Assembly: GCA_035505655.1 (NCBI GenBank)
Contig: DATJQP010000058.1
Coordinates: forward strand, 1 to 64,000
Source: JAGVPT01 sp035505655
Lineage (GTDB): Bacteria > Bacteroidota > Ignavibacteria > UBA10030 > UBA8401
Length of the DNA stretch: 64,000 nucleotides
Direction: 5' to 3'
Shown: in pieces, positions 24,788-33,436 of the stretch
How the letters are laid out: each line of letters starts with the position of its first letter
Numbering within the stretch: the first letter of the stretch is position 1
The notes under the pieces: model-generated
What the model was told of the DNA's origin: nothing
Databases searched by the model: none
Seen by the model: only the letters and a program-made list of their open reading frames with translations
Program-made: the position numbers and the translations under genes

Positions 24788-25792
24788 CTAGGAGACCCTC
24801 TCAACCTCTCCCACAACGACCGGGCGTTCTCCGAGACTACGGAGCCGTCTGGACGTCTCGGCTGCTTTCGACGAAGAAACGATGAAAACCATGCCAATCC
24901 CGAGGTTGAAGGTCCGCCGCATATCCTCTTCCGGGACCTTTCCGAGCTCCTGAATCAGGGTGAAAAGGGGAGGCCGTCGCCACGCCCGCCAATCGACGGC
25001 GAGACGCAGACCTTCCGGAACTACCCGCATGGTGTTCCCGACTATCCCCCCGCCGGTAACATGAGACATGCCCCGAACAAGCTGCCGGGCAAGGAGAACT
25101 CGAATTGGGGTGAGGTACGACCGATGGACGGCAAGAAGCGCTTTGCCGATCGTCGTACGCAATTCAGAGCGGTACTCGTGAAGTGAGAAACGTGGAATAA
25201 AGACTTTGCGCGCAAGCGAATAGCCGTTCGTGTGAAGCCCCGTTGAAGGGAGCCCCAACAGAATGTCGCCCGCTCGAATATTCCTTCCATCAATGATTTT
25301 TCTTCGTTCCACCACACCGACAATCATTCCCGCCAAATCGAAGTCCCCTCCCCGGTAGATCCCCGGCATTTCCGCCGTCTCTCCACCTATGAGAGAACAG
25401 GAATTCTGACGACACGCCTTGACAAACCCGCCGATGATCCGCTTCGCCGTGTTGACCGAGAGTTTTCCCGTCGCGAAATAGTCCATGAAGTAGAGAGGAG
25501 TCGCTCCACAGACCGCGATATCGTTGACACAGTGGTTGACAAGATCCTGACCTACCGTGTCGTAGGTCTTAAGGGCGGAGGCGATCATGAGCTTCGTGCC
25601 GACTCCGTCCACGCTCGAAACAAGAACCGGATCTTTGATGCCGGGGAAAGAGGCCCTGTAGAAGGCCCCAAACGACCCAATATCCGTTAAGACATTACGG
25701 GTGAAGCTGGAGCGAACCTTCCCTTTGATCTTTTGAACTACTTCTTCACCAACAGAGATGTTAACGCCAGCTTTTCGGTATGTTAGTGACAA
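24788..25792 (-). CDS. purM: Phosphoribosylformylglycinamidine cyclo-ligase
   Basis: Fifth step of purine synthesis: ATP-dependent closure of FGAM to AIR. The 334 aa product begins LTYRKAGVNISVGEEVVQKIK, the usual PurM N-terminus, and has DGVGTKLMIA, the DLVNHCVNDIAVCGATPLYFMDYF segment, GGETAEMPG and GLPSTGLHTNGYSLAR. The only plausible start is TTG at 25792: no ATG or GTG occurs between the preceding in-frame stop (near 25837) and the conserved N-terminus. AAGGA lies 5 nt before it. The promoter at 25821-25849 gives a leader of only about 20 nt. The C-terminus is a little shorter than in E. coli. Confidence 0.95.
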   Translation of the reverse strand: MSLTYRKAGVNISVGEEVVQKIKGKVRSSFTRNVLTDIGSFGAFYRASFPGIKDPVLVSSVDGVGTKLMIASALKTYDTVGQDLVNHCVNDIAVCGATPLYFMDYFATGKLSVNTAKRIIGGFVKACRQNSCSLIGGETAEMPGIYRGGDFDLAGMIVGVVERRKIIDGRNIRAGDILLGLPSTGLHTNGYSLARKVFIPRFSLHEYRSELRTTIGKALLAVHRSYLTPIRVLLARQLVRGMSHVTGGGIVGNTMRVVPEGLRLAVDWRAWRRPPLFTLIQELGKVPEEDMRRTFNLGIGMVFIVSSSKAAETSRRLRSLGERPVVVGEVERVS

Positions 25793-25820
25793 TTCAGTCC
25801 TTGGTCTCTGAACGCAGGAA

Positions 25821-25849
25821 AATGTATGGAGAAATTAACTTATTTGAAA
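25821..25849 (-). promoter_or_regulatory. Sigma70-like promoter for purM
   Basis: On the minus strand TTTCAA (25844-25849) and TACATT (25821-25826) have a 17 nt spacer. The predicted start near 25814 lies just before the AAGGA and TTG start codon of purM. Confidence 0.55.
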
Positions 25850-25916
25850 GTGCTTTTTGGGAAAATTTTCCATCGACTCCCCGCCTCGCTTTACGCTGGA
25901 TCACTTCAACGCTCGC

Positions 25917-25945
25917 TTGATAAAGTGTCCCCTCTTGACTATATT
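25917..25945 (+). promoter_or_regulatory. Sigma70-like promoter for the FAH-M23-channel-CNB gene run
   Basis: TTGATA (25917-25922) and TATATT (25940-25945) are separated by 17 nt. The predicted start near 25952 is about 25 nt before the ATG at 25977. It is divergent from the purM promoter, with roughly 70 bp between the two -35 elements. Confidence 0.7.
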
Positions 25946-25976
25946 TTCGATAGCTTAACTTTGCCTCCACTCATCC

Positions 25977-26660
25977 ATGAGTTTTGTTACTCTTCTCCCC
26001 TCCGGAAAGAAGTATAACGTCGGCAAAATTCTTTGTCTGGGGCAAAACTATGCCGACCATGCGAAGGAAATGGGGAGCGAGACTCCTTCGACTCCGGTGA
26101 TCTTCCTTAAGCCGGCGACCGCCATCATCGGGAACAATGAGCCGATCGAGCTCCCTTCCATCTCTTCTGATGTTCACCACGAAGTGGAACTTGCGGTTCT
26201 CCTTGGGAAAGGGGGAAAGGATATTCCTCAATCTTCCGCGTATGAACACATAGCAGGGTATGCGGTCGGGTTGGACATGACAATGCGAGACATTCAAAAG
26301 GAGGCGAGGCGAGCCGGAAATCCTTGGACTGTCGCGAAAGGCTTTGATACATCAGCTCCGCTCTCTCCCTTCGTCTCCCGGACGAATGTGAACGACCCTC
26401 ATCGGCTCTCGATTAGCCTGAAGGTCAACGGAGTCGTGCGCCAGCGCTCCTCCACTTCCAAGATGAACTTCAGGATTGATTTCATCATCGCTTACCTCTC
26501 CACAATTTTCACCCTCGAAGAGGGGGATGTGATCTACACCGGTACCCCGGAGGGAGTCGGAAAGGTTGTCCCGGGGGACGTCATCGATGCCGAAATCGAG
26601 GGGGTCGGAACGCTCCATCATCCTGTCGTTGCGCGCCGGCCAAGCGTCGGGAAGAGCTGA
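25977..26660 (+). CDS. Fumarylacetoacetate hydrolase family protein
   Basis: FAH-fold metal-dependent C-C hydrolase or decarboxylase of 227 aa, similar in length to the acylpyruvase/YcgM group. Conserved elements are LCLGQNYADHAKEMG, PVIFLKPATAIIG, the metal-ligand segment HHEVELAVLLGKGG and GYAVGLDMTMRDIQKEARRAG, then WTVAKGFDTSAPLSP and the C-terminal GDVIYTGTPEGVG. The specific acylpyruvate-type substrate is not determined. The stop TGA and the ATG of the following M23 peptidase gene overlap by one base. Confidence 0.92.
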   Translation: MSFVTLLPSGKKYNVGKILCLGQNYADHAKEMGSETPSTPVIFLKPATAIIGNNEPIELPSISSDVHHEVELAVLLGKGGKDIPQSSAYEHIAGYAVGLDMTMRDIQKEARRAGNPWTVAKGFDTSAPLSPFVSRTNVNDPHRLSISLKVNGVVRQRSSTSKMNFRIDFIIAYLSTIFTLEEGDVIYTGTPEGVGKVVPGDVIDAEIEGVGTLHHPVVARRPSVGKS

Positions 26661-28972
26661 TGCAGAAGGGTCGTCGTCATATCGCTTCGGTGGTCGTCAC
26701 GAACACAGTCGTCGTGCTGTCACTCCTCCTCTCGGTCTCCTTCCGGCCCGCGGGGCATCCGGACGCTTTGACAAATGCCGCAATCGATCGGGCCTACGCG
26801 CCATTCGACTCAATCCGCACAGACCTCACCGACTACACCTGGCCGACAAGCGCTCGCCCGAAGATCACTTCTTCGTTTGCCGAATTCCGTTCGTCTCACT
26901 TTCATGCCGGAATCGATATCGGCACTGGTAACAGGATCGGCGCCTTGGTTTACGCTTCGCGCGACGGGTATGTTGCACGCATCGAGCTCTCTCCGTACGG
27001 ATACGGGCGGTATCTGGTTCTGCGACATCCCGACGGATTCTACACGACCTACGCCCATCTCAGCGCGTACATGGACAAGCTGGAGCGTGCAGTCCGCGAG
27101 GAGCAGCTTCGGGAAGGGAAGTTTTCTGTCGAGATGAAGTTTCAGCCGGGTGATTTTCCGGTCCACAAAGGGGAAGTTGTGGCATACACCGGGGAGAGCG
27201 GCACGGGGGATGCACATCTCCATTTCGAAATAAGGGATGAGAACTTCAACCCGGTCAATCCCCTCCTCTTTCCGAACATCCGCCAGTACCGCGACGACGA
27301 GCCTCCGGTGTTCCGGCGCCTTGCCGTCACTCCGATAGATGAGCACTCTTTCGTCGACTATGAGTTCGCGCCGAAAGTCTACCGCGCTCGGTACGGCAGC
27401 CGCACCGTTTACACCGTTGCGGAGGTCATCCGCGCCACCGGCTCAGTCGGCTTTTCCGTCGATGCCATGGATCGAGTGAACAACACCGGCTACCATTCGA
27501 GCGTGTACAGCTTTGAATTCCGGGTAGACGACACGACGGTCTTCACCAGCCGACGCGACCGTTTTCCGGAGGGGGAAACGCGTCAGGTAGGACTCGACTT
27601 TGAGTGGTCTTTGTGGAAGGAGCACCGCGGCCGGTTCCAGAAGCTCTACGTGGACGAAGGAAACTCGCTTCCGTTCTACAACAGGCTCACCGAGCACGAC
27701 GGGATCATAGCGCCGGGGGTCTACGCCGAGGGCCTTCACAGGTTTGAGATCATCGCCTCCGACTGTTCGGGAAACACGTCGGTCCTCAGGGGGACGTTTG
27801 TCCTCAACCATCCTCCGGAGGTCCAGATTCTCAGACTTGAAGACCGGGGGCTTGCGGCATATTTCCGGAACGGCGTCCCCGTTGCAAGCATCGAAGTCGG
27901 CACAAAATCGCTCGACTCGAAGTCCTGGCAGGTGCGGGAGTATGATGCCCATGGTCTCAGTTCGAACGGCGACACGTTGTTTCTCCCGCAGTTGCCGCAA
28001 GGGACGGATATCGTCAGGGTGACGGCCAAGAATACATGGGGCACGAAATCGTTTCCCGTTTTTCATTTTGTGCGTCCGCCATCGGCTTCCGGTCAGGCCT
28101 CCGTCTCAAGCGAGGAGGATGGAACATTCCTCCGCCTTTCCGTAGAAGCCCCTGTTCCGTTCACCGCGATCCCATCGCTTCAGGTAGAGCAGGGTTACGC
28201 CGTGACATCGGTGCCGCTTCGAGCGGTCAGCGTGAACGAGTACGAAGGGATCTACAAGCTTTCCGAGACTTTTGGTGGCACATCCCACCTTAAGGCGTTT
28301 TGCGAGGTTGCGGGAAAGCGGGGGGAAGTCTTCGATTCGTTTACGATGAACACGATCTCCCCGGCGCATGGCGGGAGCGTCAAGTCCGACGACGGGGTCT
28401 TCGTAGTGGAGTTCGGCCCCGGATCCGTTTTCACTCCCCTTCATCCGATCATCGAGCGCCTGGGTCCGTTGAAGTACGACGTGTACCCCCGGGATGTGCT
28501 CCTGCGCGGACCCATCCGCGTGACGATGCAGTATCCGGCAGAGAAGGAATCGGACGATAAGTTGGGGCTCTACGTCAACAACGGCGGAGGGTGGAGGTTT
28601 GAGGAAACGACGAGAGACCGGGGAGCGCACGTGTTCTCGCTCAGGGACGGATTCACCCTCGGCACGTTCGCTCTTCTTGACGATTCTCAGAAGCCGTCGA
28701 TCGGCCGTTGGCGGGCTTCGACGCGGAATCTCACACGGGCTCCGATCTTCTCATTCAGTGCGAGAGATAATCTCTCCGGCGTCGACCCGGAACGAATCGT
28801 CGCGTATCTCAACGGCGAACGGATCATCCCCGAGTTCGACCCGGAAAAACGGAGAGTGTTTTACGTGCCGCTGGATCCGCTCCCACGCGGTCGCTACACG
28901 CTCCAGGCCGATATCAGCGACCGGGCCGGAAACACGACCCATCTCGTAAAAACGCTGACGGTGTACCGATGA
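26660..28972 (+). CDS. M23 family peptidase (LytM domain) with large C-terminal beta domains
   Basis: Exported zinc endopeptidase, probably acting on peptidoglycan. The 770 aa product has an N-terminal signal-like hydrophobic segment (about 10-30) and a LytM domain (about 65-205) with intact zinc ligands: H82 and D86 in FHAGIDIG, and H188 of the HLH motif (186-188). Beyond about 215 the protein is beta-rich with Ig-like segments, an FNPVNPLLFP junction, and a C-terminal domain with DNLSGVDPERIVAYLNGERI resembling bacterial Ig-like modules. Such extra domains may bind the cell wall or partners. The gene overlaps the preceding FAH gene by 1 nt and the following channel gene by 4 nt. Confidence 0.92.
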   Translation: MQKGRRHIASVVVTNTVVVLSLLLSVSFRPAGHPDALTNAAIDRAYAPFDSIRTDLTDYTWPTSARPKITSSFAEFRSSHFHAGIDIGTGNRIGALVYASRDGYVARIELSPYGYGRYLVLRHPDGFYTTYAHLSAYMDKLERAVREEQLREGKFSVEMKFQPGDFPVHKGEVVAYTGESGTGDAHLHFEIRDENFNPVNPLLFPNIRQYRDDEPPVFRRLAVTPIDEHSFVDYEFAPKVYRARYGSRTVYTVAEVIRATGSVGFSVDAMDRVNNTGYHSSVYSFEFRVDDTTVFTSRRDRFPEGETRQVGLDFEWSLWKEHRGRFQKLYVDEGNSLPFYNRLTEHDGIIAPGVYAEGLHRFEIIASDCSGNTSVLRGTFVLNHPPEVQILRLEDRGLAAYFRNGVPVASIEVGTKSLDSKSWQVREYDAHGLSSNGDTLFLPQLPQGTDIVRVTAKNTWGTKSFPVFHFVRPPSASGQASVSSEEDGTFLRLSVEAPVPFTAIPSLQVEQGYAVTSVPLRAVSVNEYEGIYKLSETFGGTSHLKAFCEVAGKRGEVFDSFTMNTISPAHGGSVKSDDGVFVVEFGPGSVFTPLHPIIERLGPLKYDVYPRDVLLRGPIRVTMQYPAEKESDDKLGLYVNNGGGWRFEETTRDRGAHVFSLRDGFTLGTFALLDDSQKPSIGRWRASTRNLTRAPIFSFSARDNLSGVDPERIVAYLNGERIIPEFDPEKRRVFYVPLDPLPRGRYTLQADISDRAGNTTHLVKTLTVYR

Positions 28973-30153
28973 GGATGGACATCGCCTCCACGATTGCCCA
29001 GACGATGAAGCTGCTCCGGAAGAATCAGATCCTGCAGCTCGCGATCGTCATCGCACTGACGATGACCGTGGCGGCCTTTCTCATGCTCCTCTCGGAGAAC
29101 CGCGCCAACTCGAGGCAGTTCGAGACGTTCGGGGATGCCCTCTGGTGGTCCATCGTCACCGTCGCAACGGTCGGATACGGCGACAAGGTCCCGATCACTC
29201 CCCTCGGAAGGATTGTCGGATCGGTGACGATTATCAGCGGTCTTATTCTCATCTCCCTCTTCACGGCGACGATCTCATCCGTCTTCGTCGCAAGAAAAAT
29301 CAAGGAGAGCCAAGGATTGCAAGACATCAACGTTACCGGCCACCTGCTCATCTGCGGGTGGAACTCTCATGTCGAAGACATCCTTCGCATTCTTCACCGG
29401 AGCGGAGGAGGAAGTCCCGCCATGAAAGTCGTCCTCGCGAGCGAGGCCCAGCCCGAGCTGATGGAGGTCGTCGCGAAAGCATACGCCAACCTCGAGATCG
29501 CGTTCGTGAGGGGGGACTATTCGCGTGAGCCGGTCCTTGACCGGGCAAACGTCAGGGCAGCCCAGGCGGCAATCATTGTTCCCGACGCAACGTCTCCCGG
29601 GGGGCAGCTGTCGGACGACAAAACCCTCCTTGCGCTCCTGACGATGAAATCGTTGAACCCGAAACTCAAGGTTTTCACGCACATCGTCAACAAGGAGAAC
29701 TACCAGCATATCCGTCGGGCCAACGCGGACGACATCATCGTCAGCGACCAGCACGTCGGCTTCTTCCTCGCAAACGAGATTCTCTCTCCCGGAGCCCCCC
29801 AGGTCGCGTCGGAGATCCTCGATTACGAACGCGGGAACGACATCCACCGCGTGCCCGTTCCGAAGGAGTTCGTCGACAAGCCGTACGGCGATCTCTTTCT
29901 CCACTTCAAGAGGACGAGGAACTGGATCCTTCTTGGGATCGTCACCGAGGAGGAGACGGTGGGTCTCAGCGACATTCTCTCGCACGACATGTCGGCGATC
30001 GACAGTTTCATCGAACGGAAGTTCAGAGAGGCCGGCATCAACGTCTCCGAGCGAACGGGGATGCGCGTCGAGGTGAATCCCCCGTTTGAGTACCGCATCC
30101 AGAAAAAGGACCTTGCGGTCATCATCGGGACGATAGAGTCCGACAAATCGTGA
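28969..30153 (+). CDS. Two-TM potassium channel with RCK (TrkA-N) domain
   Basis: MthK-like channel of 394 aa. Helix 1 (about 20-41), a pore helix and the selectivity filter TVGYGD (67-72), and helix 2 (about 83-107) are followed by an RCK N-domain beginning HLLICGWNSHVED near 121 and a C-terminal region about 270-394. The LICGW start of the RCK domain is like MthK and not the canonical GxGxxG NAD motif. The selectivity filter predicts K+. The gene overlaps the M23 peptidase gene by 4 nt and is followed 13 nt later by a gene for a stand-alone cyclic-nucleotide-binding protein, suggesting joint function. Confidence 0.92.
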   Translation: MRMDIASTIAQTMKLLRKNQILQLAIVIALTMTVAAFLMLLSENRANSRQFETFGDALWWSIVTVATVGYGDKVPITPLGRIVGSVTIISGLILISLFTATISSVFVARKIKESQGLQDINVTGHLLICGWNSHVEDILRILHRSGGGSPAMKVVLASEAQPELMEVVAKAYANLEIAFVRGDYSREPVLDRANVRAAQAAIIVPDATSPGGQLSDDKTLLALLTMKSLNPKLKVFTHIVNKENYQHIRRANADDIIVSDQHVGFFLANEILSPGAPQVASEILDYERGNDIHRVPVPKEFVDKPYGDLFLHFKRTRNWILLGIVTEEETVGLSDILSHDMSAIDSFIERKFREAGINVSERTGMRVEVNPPFEYRIQKKDLAVIIGTIESDKS

Positions 30154-30166
30154 GGGAGAACAGACC

Positions 30167-30679
30167 ATGAAAACCATCGACCTTGCCTTCCTGAAGAATA
30201 TCCCTCTCTTCACCGACCTCGACGAAGTCCGCCTCGAGAAGATCCGTAAAATCATGAAGGAAAAGAAGGTCGCTGCCGGGAGCGTCATCATCAGGGAGGG
30301 AACGAAGGGAACGGAGATGTTCATCCTGCTCGACGGCGAAGTCGAGGTTTCGAAGACGCTCCTCCTCAAAGTGGCGGGCCAGGGGATGGACCAGCGGGAC
30401 AAGTCACTCATCCGGCTTACGGGAAATGATTTCGCCTTCTTCGGGGAAATGACACTCTTCGATTCCAACGCCGAGCGCTCGGCGAGCGTCATCGCAACGT
30501 CGGATTGCGTTGTTGCGGAGATCACTCAGAAAGATTTCATCGGCCTCGCCGAGTCGGACCACGAGATCGGGTACCATGTCCTGAAGAACCTCATCAAGAT
30601 TATCAGCAGCCGGCTGGAGAAGACGACAAAAGACGTCCTGAAGCTGACGACGGCGCTGAGCCTGGCGCTGGAGAGGTAG
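30167..30679 (+). CDS. Stand-alone cyclic nucleotide-binding domain protein
   Basis: Soluble protein of 170 aa with one CNB (cNMP) beta-roll (about 10-135) and a C-terminal helical tail (about 136-170). The phosphate-binding cassette is conserved: FFGEMTLF with G93/E94 and NAERSAS with R104, the residues that bind the cyclic phosphate and ribose. There is no DNA-binding helix-turn-helix, unlike CRP/FNR regulators, and no kinase domain. The gene directly follows the K+ channel gene (13 nt), so it may act as a detachable gating subunit; this is inference. Confidence 0.9.
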   Translation: MKTIDLAFLKNIPLFTDLDEVRLEKIRKIMKEKKVAAGSVIIREGTKGTEMFILLDGEVEVSKTLLLKVAGQGMDQRDKSLIRLTGNDFAFFGEMTLFDSNAERSASVIATSDCVVAEITQKDFIGLAESDHEIGYHVLKNLIKIISSRLEKTTKDVLKLTTALSLALER

Positions 30680-30740
30680 AAGGGCACCCCCACACCCGGT
30701 ATCGTTCACACATTCCATACTAATTCAAAGCAGACGCAGC

Positions 30741-33431
30741 ATGCAGGAACTCCCGAAATCGTACGCTCCGCAGGAGGTCGAAGACAAGTGGTACCAGGTC
30801 TGGGAATCGAACGGGCTCTTCCACGCCGATTCTGGCTCCCCGAAGAAACCCTACACCGTCGTCATCCCTCCGCCGAACATCACCGGCATCCTCACGATGG
30901 GGCACGTCCTCAATAACACCCTCCAGGACGTCTTCGTCCGTTGGCGGCGCATGCAGGGGTACGAGGCCTGCTGGGTCCCGGGAACGGACCACGCCGGCAT
31001 CGCCACCCAGCACGTCGTTGAGAAGTCGCTCCAGAAGGAAGGGATAGCGAGGCGCGAGCTCGGGAGGGAGAAATTTGTCGAGCGTGTCTGGCAGTGGAGA
31101 GAACTCTACGGCGGGACCATCATCAAACAGTTGAGAAAGCTGGGGACCTCGTGCGACTGGAAGCGCGAACGCTTCACGATGGACGAAGGGCTCTCGAATG
31201 CCGTGCAGGAAGTTTTTGTGAGGCTGCACGAGAAAGGGCTCATCTACCGGGGCAAGTACATCGTCAACTGGTGCCCGAAGGATCACACCGCCCTCAGCGA
31301 CGACGAGGTGAACTATTCCGACAGCAACGGGCATCTCTGGTATATCAGGTATCCGGTCGAAGGGAGCGCGCAAGAGCTCGTCGTTGCGACAACGCGCCCT
31401 GAGACCATGCTTGGCGACACCGCGGTAGCCGTCAATCCCGGGGACGAACGATACAAAGAGCTCGTAGGCCGGCGGGTCCGGCTTCCCCTCGCAAACCGGA
31501 GCATCCCGATCATTGCGGACGACTTCGTCGACGCGGAATTCGGGACCGGTGCGGTCAAAGTGACGCCCGCCCACGATCCGAACGACTTCCAGATCGGCGA
31601 AAGGCACAAGCTCGAGAAACCGATCATCATGGACACCTCCGGGAAAATGAATGAGCAGGTCCCGAACAAATACCGGGGCCTCGACCGGTACGAATGCCGG
31701 AAGGAGGTCCTTCGGGACCTCGAGCGGGAACAATTGCTCGTCAAAACGGTCGATCATGTCCACAGCGTCGGCCACTGCTACCGATGCGACACCGTTATCG
31801 AGCCGTACCTCTCGGACCAGTGGTTCGTGAAGATGAAACCGCTGTCGGAAAAAGCGCTTGCTGTCGTCCAAAGCGGCGAAGTGAAATTCTACCCGGAGCG
31901 GTGGACAAAGGTCTACGAACACTGGATGACGAATATCCGTGACTGGTGCATCTCGCGCCAGCTCTGGTGGGGACACCGCGTGCCCGCATGGTATTGCGAC
32001 TCGAGCGAGCATCCGGCTCCCCCCTGCCGGGAGCCGGTCGTCTCCCGGACGAGGCCCGTGCGATGTGCTCATTGCGGCGGGACAAAGTTCCGGCAGGATG
32101 AAGACGTGCTCGACACCTGGTTTTCGTCGTGGCTCTGGCCCTTCTCCGTTTTCGATTGGCCGAAGGAGAGCAAGGATCTGGAGTACTTCTATCCCACCGA
32201 TACTCTCGTCACCGCGCCCGACATCATTTTCTTCTGGGTCGCGAGGATGATCATGGCGGGGCTTGAGTTCCGAGGGAAGGTCCCCTTCCACGACGTTTAC
32301 TTCACAAGCATCATCCGCGATATGCAGGGGCGGAAGATGAGCAAGTCGCTCGGTAATTCGCCGGACCCCCTCGACGTCATCGCGACCTACGGTGCCGATG
32401 CCCTCCGGTTCACGGTCCTCTACCTCGCTCCGATCGGGCAGGATGTCCTCTACTCGAACGAGAAGTGCGAGATGGGGAGAAACTTCGCGAACAAGATCTG
32501 GAACGCGGGGCGCTTTCTCCTCCTTAACCGCGATGCCCTCGAAGCGGAATCGCCTTCGGCCTTCCCTGTCGTCGGCTCCGCTCCCTCGAACGACCTTTCC
32601 GACAAGTGGATCGTTTCCCGTTTCAACGCTACCGTGAAGGCAACGACGGAGTCGCTGGAACACCTGCAGGTGAACGAGGCGGCAAAATTGCTTTACGAGT
32701 TCATGTGGCACGACTTCTGCGATTGGTACGTGGAATTCGCCAAAAACAGGATCGCCGAGACGCCCGACCCGAACATGAAAAAGGCGATTGTCCAGCGCGC
32801 CATCCGGATCTACGAGGAGACGCTGAAACTTCTTCATCCCTTCATGCCCTTCGTAACCGAGGAAATCTGGCAGCACCTCGCCGAGCGTCGACCGGGCGAG
32901 AGCATCATGAAGGCACCGTGGCCTGAGTGTGAGGCCGGACAACTCAATCCCGTTGCGGAAAAAGAGATGGAGCTGGTCCAGGAGATCGTCAGCGGCGTGA
33001 GAACAATCCGGAGCGAAATGAATCTCCCTCCCGCGAAGGAGGTCGACGCGATCGTCAACTGTCACGAAGAAGGGAAGAAGTCGATCCTCGAGAACAACCG
33101 GAACCTGATCGTTCGCCTCGCCAGAGTCGCGAATCTGACGATCGGGACCGGACTGGCAAAGCCGGGATACTCCGCCAGCTCGGTGATCCAGGGGCAGGAG
33201 CTCTTTGTCCCTCTCAAAGGCCTCATCGATATCGACGTCGAGCGCACGCGGCTTGAAAAAGAGATCTCCCGTATCGAAGGACAACTCAGGGGGGTCGAGG
33301 CGAAACTCTCGAACCCGAGCTTCGCGGACAAGGCTCCCGCCGAGATCGTCGAGAAGGAACGGGACAAGAAACAGAACTTCGAGCAAACGATCCTCAAGCT
33401 GCGAGCGAGTCTCTCTCAGGTCCAGGGATAG
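30741..33431 (+). CDS. valS: Valyl-tRNA synthetase
   Basis: Class I synthetase, 896 aa. It has the Rossmann fold with PPPNITG and a HIGH-equivalent that reads TMGH (52-55), the CP1 editing domain (about 190-340, TTRPETMLGDTAVAVNP), KMSKS at 532-536, the anticodon-binding domain and a C-terminal coiled coil (about 835-896) typical of ValRS. The first His of HIGH is Thr; the codon is ACG at 30894-30896. The ATG follows a 61 nt gap after the CNB gene and no strong promoter was seen, so it may be in the same transcript. A full-length antisense open frame is a codon-bias shadow. Confidence 0.96.
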   Translation: MQELPKSYAPQEVEDKWYQVWESNGLFHADSGSPKKPYTVVIPPPNITGILTMGHVLNNTLQDVFVRWRRMQGYEACWVPGTDHAGIATQHVVEKSLQKEGIARRELGREKFVERVWQWRELYGGTIIKQLRKLGTSCDWKRERFTMDEGLSNAVQEVFVRLHEKGLIYRGKYIVNWCPKDHTALSDDEVNYSDSNGHLWYIRYPVEGSAQELVVATTRPETMLGDTAVAVNPGDERYKELVGRRVRLPLANRSIPIIADDFVDAEFGTGAVKVTPAHDPNDFQIGERHKLEKPIIMDTSGKMNEQVPNKYRGLDRYECRKEVLRDLEREQLLVKTVDHVHSVGHCYRCDTVIEPYLSDQWFVKMKPLSEKALAVVQSGEVKFYPERWTKVYEHWMTNIRDWCISRQLWWGHRVPAWYCDSSEHPAPPCREPVVSRTRPVRCAHCGGTKFRQDEDVLDTWFSSWLWPFSVFDWPKESKDLEYFYPTDTLVTAPDIIFFWVARMIMAGLEFRGKVPFHDVYFTSIIRDMQGRKMSKSLGNSPDPLDVIATYGADALRFTVLYLAPIGQDVLYSNEKCEMGRNFANKIWNAGRFLLLNRDALEAESPSAFPVVGSAPSNDLSDKWIVSRFNATVKATTESLEHLQVNEAAKLLYEFMWHDFCDWYVEFAKNRIAETPDPNMKKAIVQRAIRIYEETLKLLHPFMPFVTEEIWQHLAERRPGESIMKAPWPECEAGQLNPVAEKEMELVQEIVSGVRTIRSEMNLPPAKEVDAIVNCHEEGKKSILENNRNLIVRLARVANLTIGTGLAKPGYSASSVIQGQELFVPLKGLIDIDVERTRLEKEISRIEGQLRGVEAKLSNPSFADKAPAEIVEKERDKKQNFEQTILKLRASLSQVQG

Positions 33432-33436
33432 CGGCA

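Noticed and set aside
25826..26017. A 63-codon plus-strand frame before the FAH gene
   Set aside because: It spans the good TTGATA/TATATT promoter and the FAH start in another frame and has no ribosome-binding site or similarity to anything recognised.
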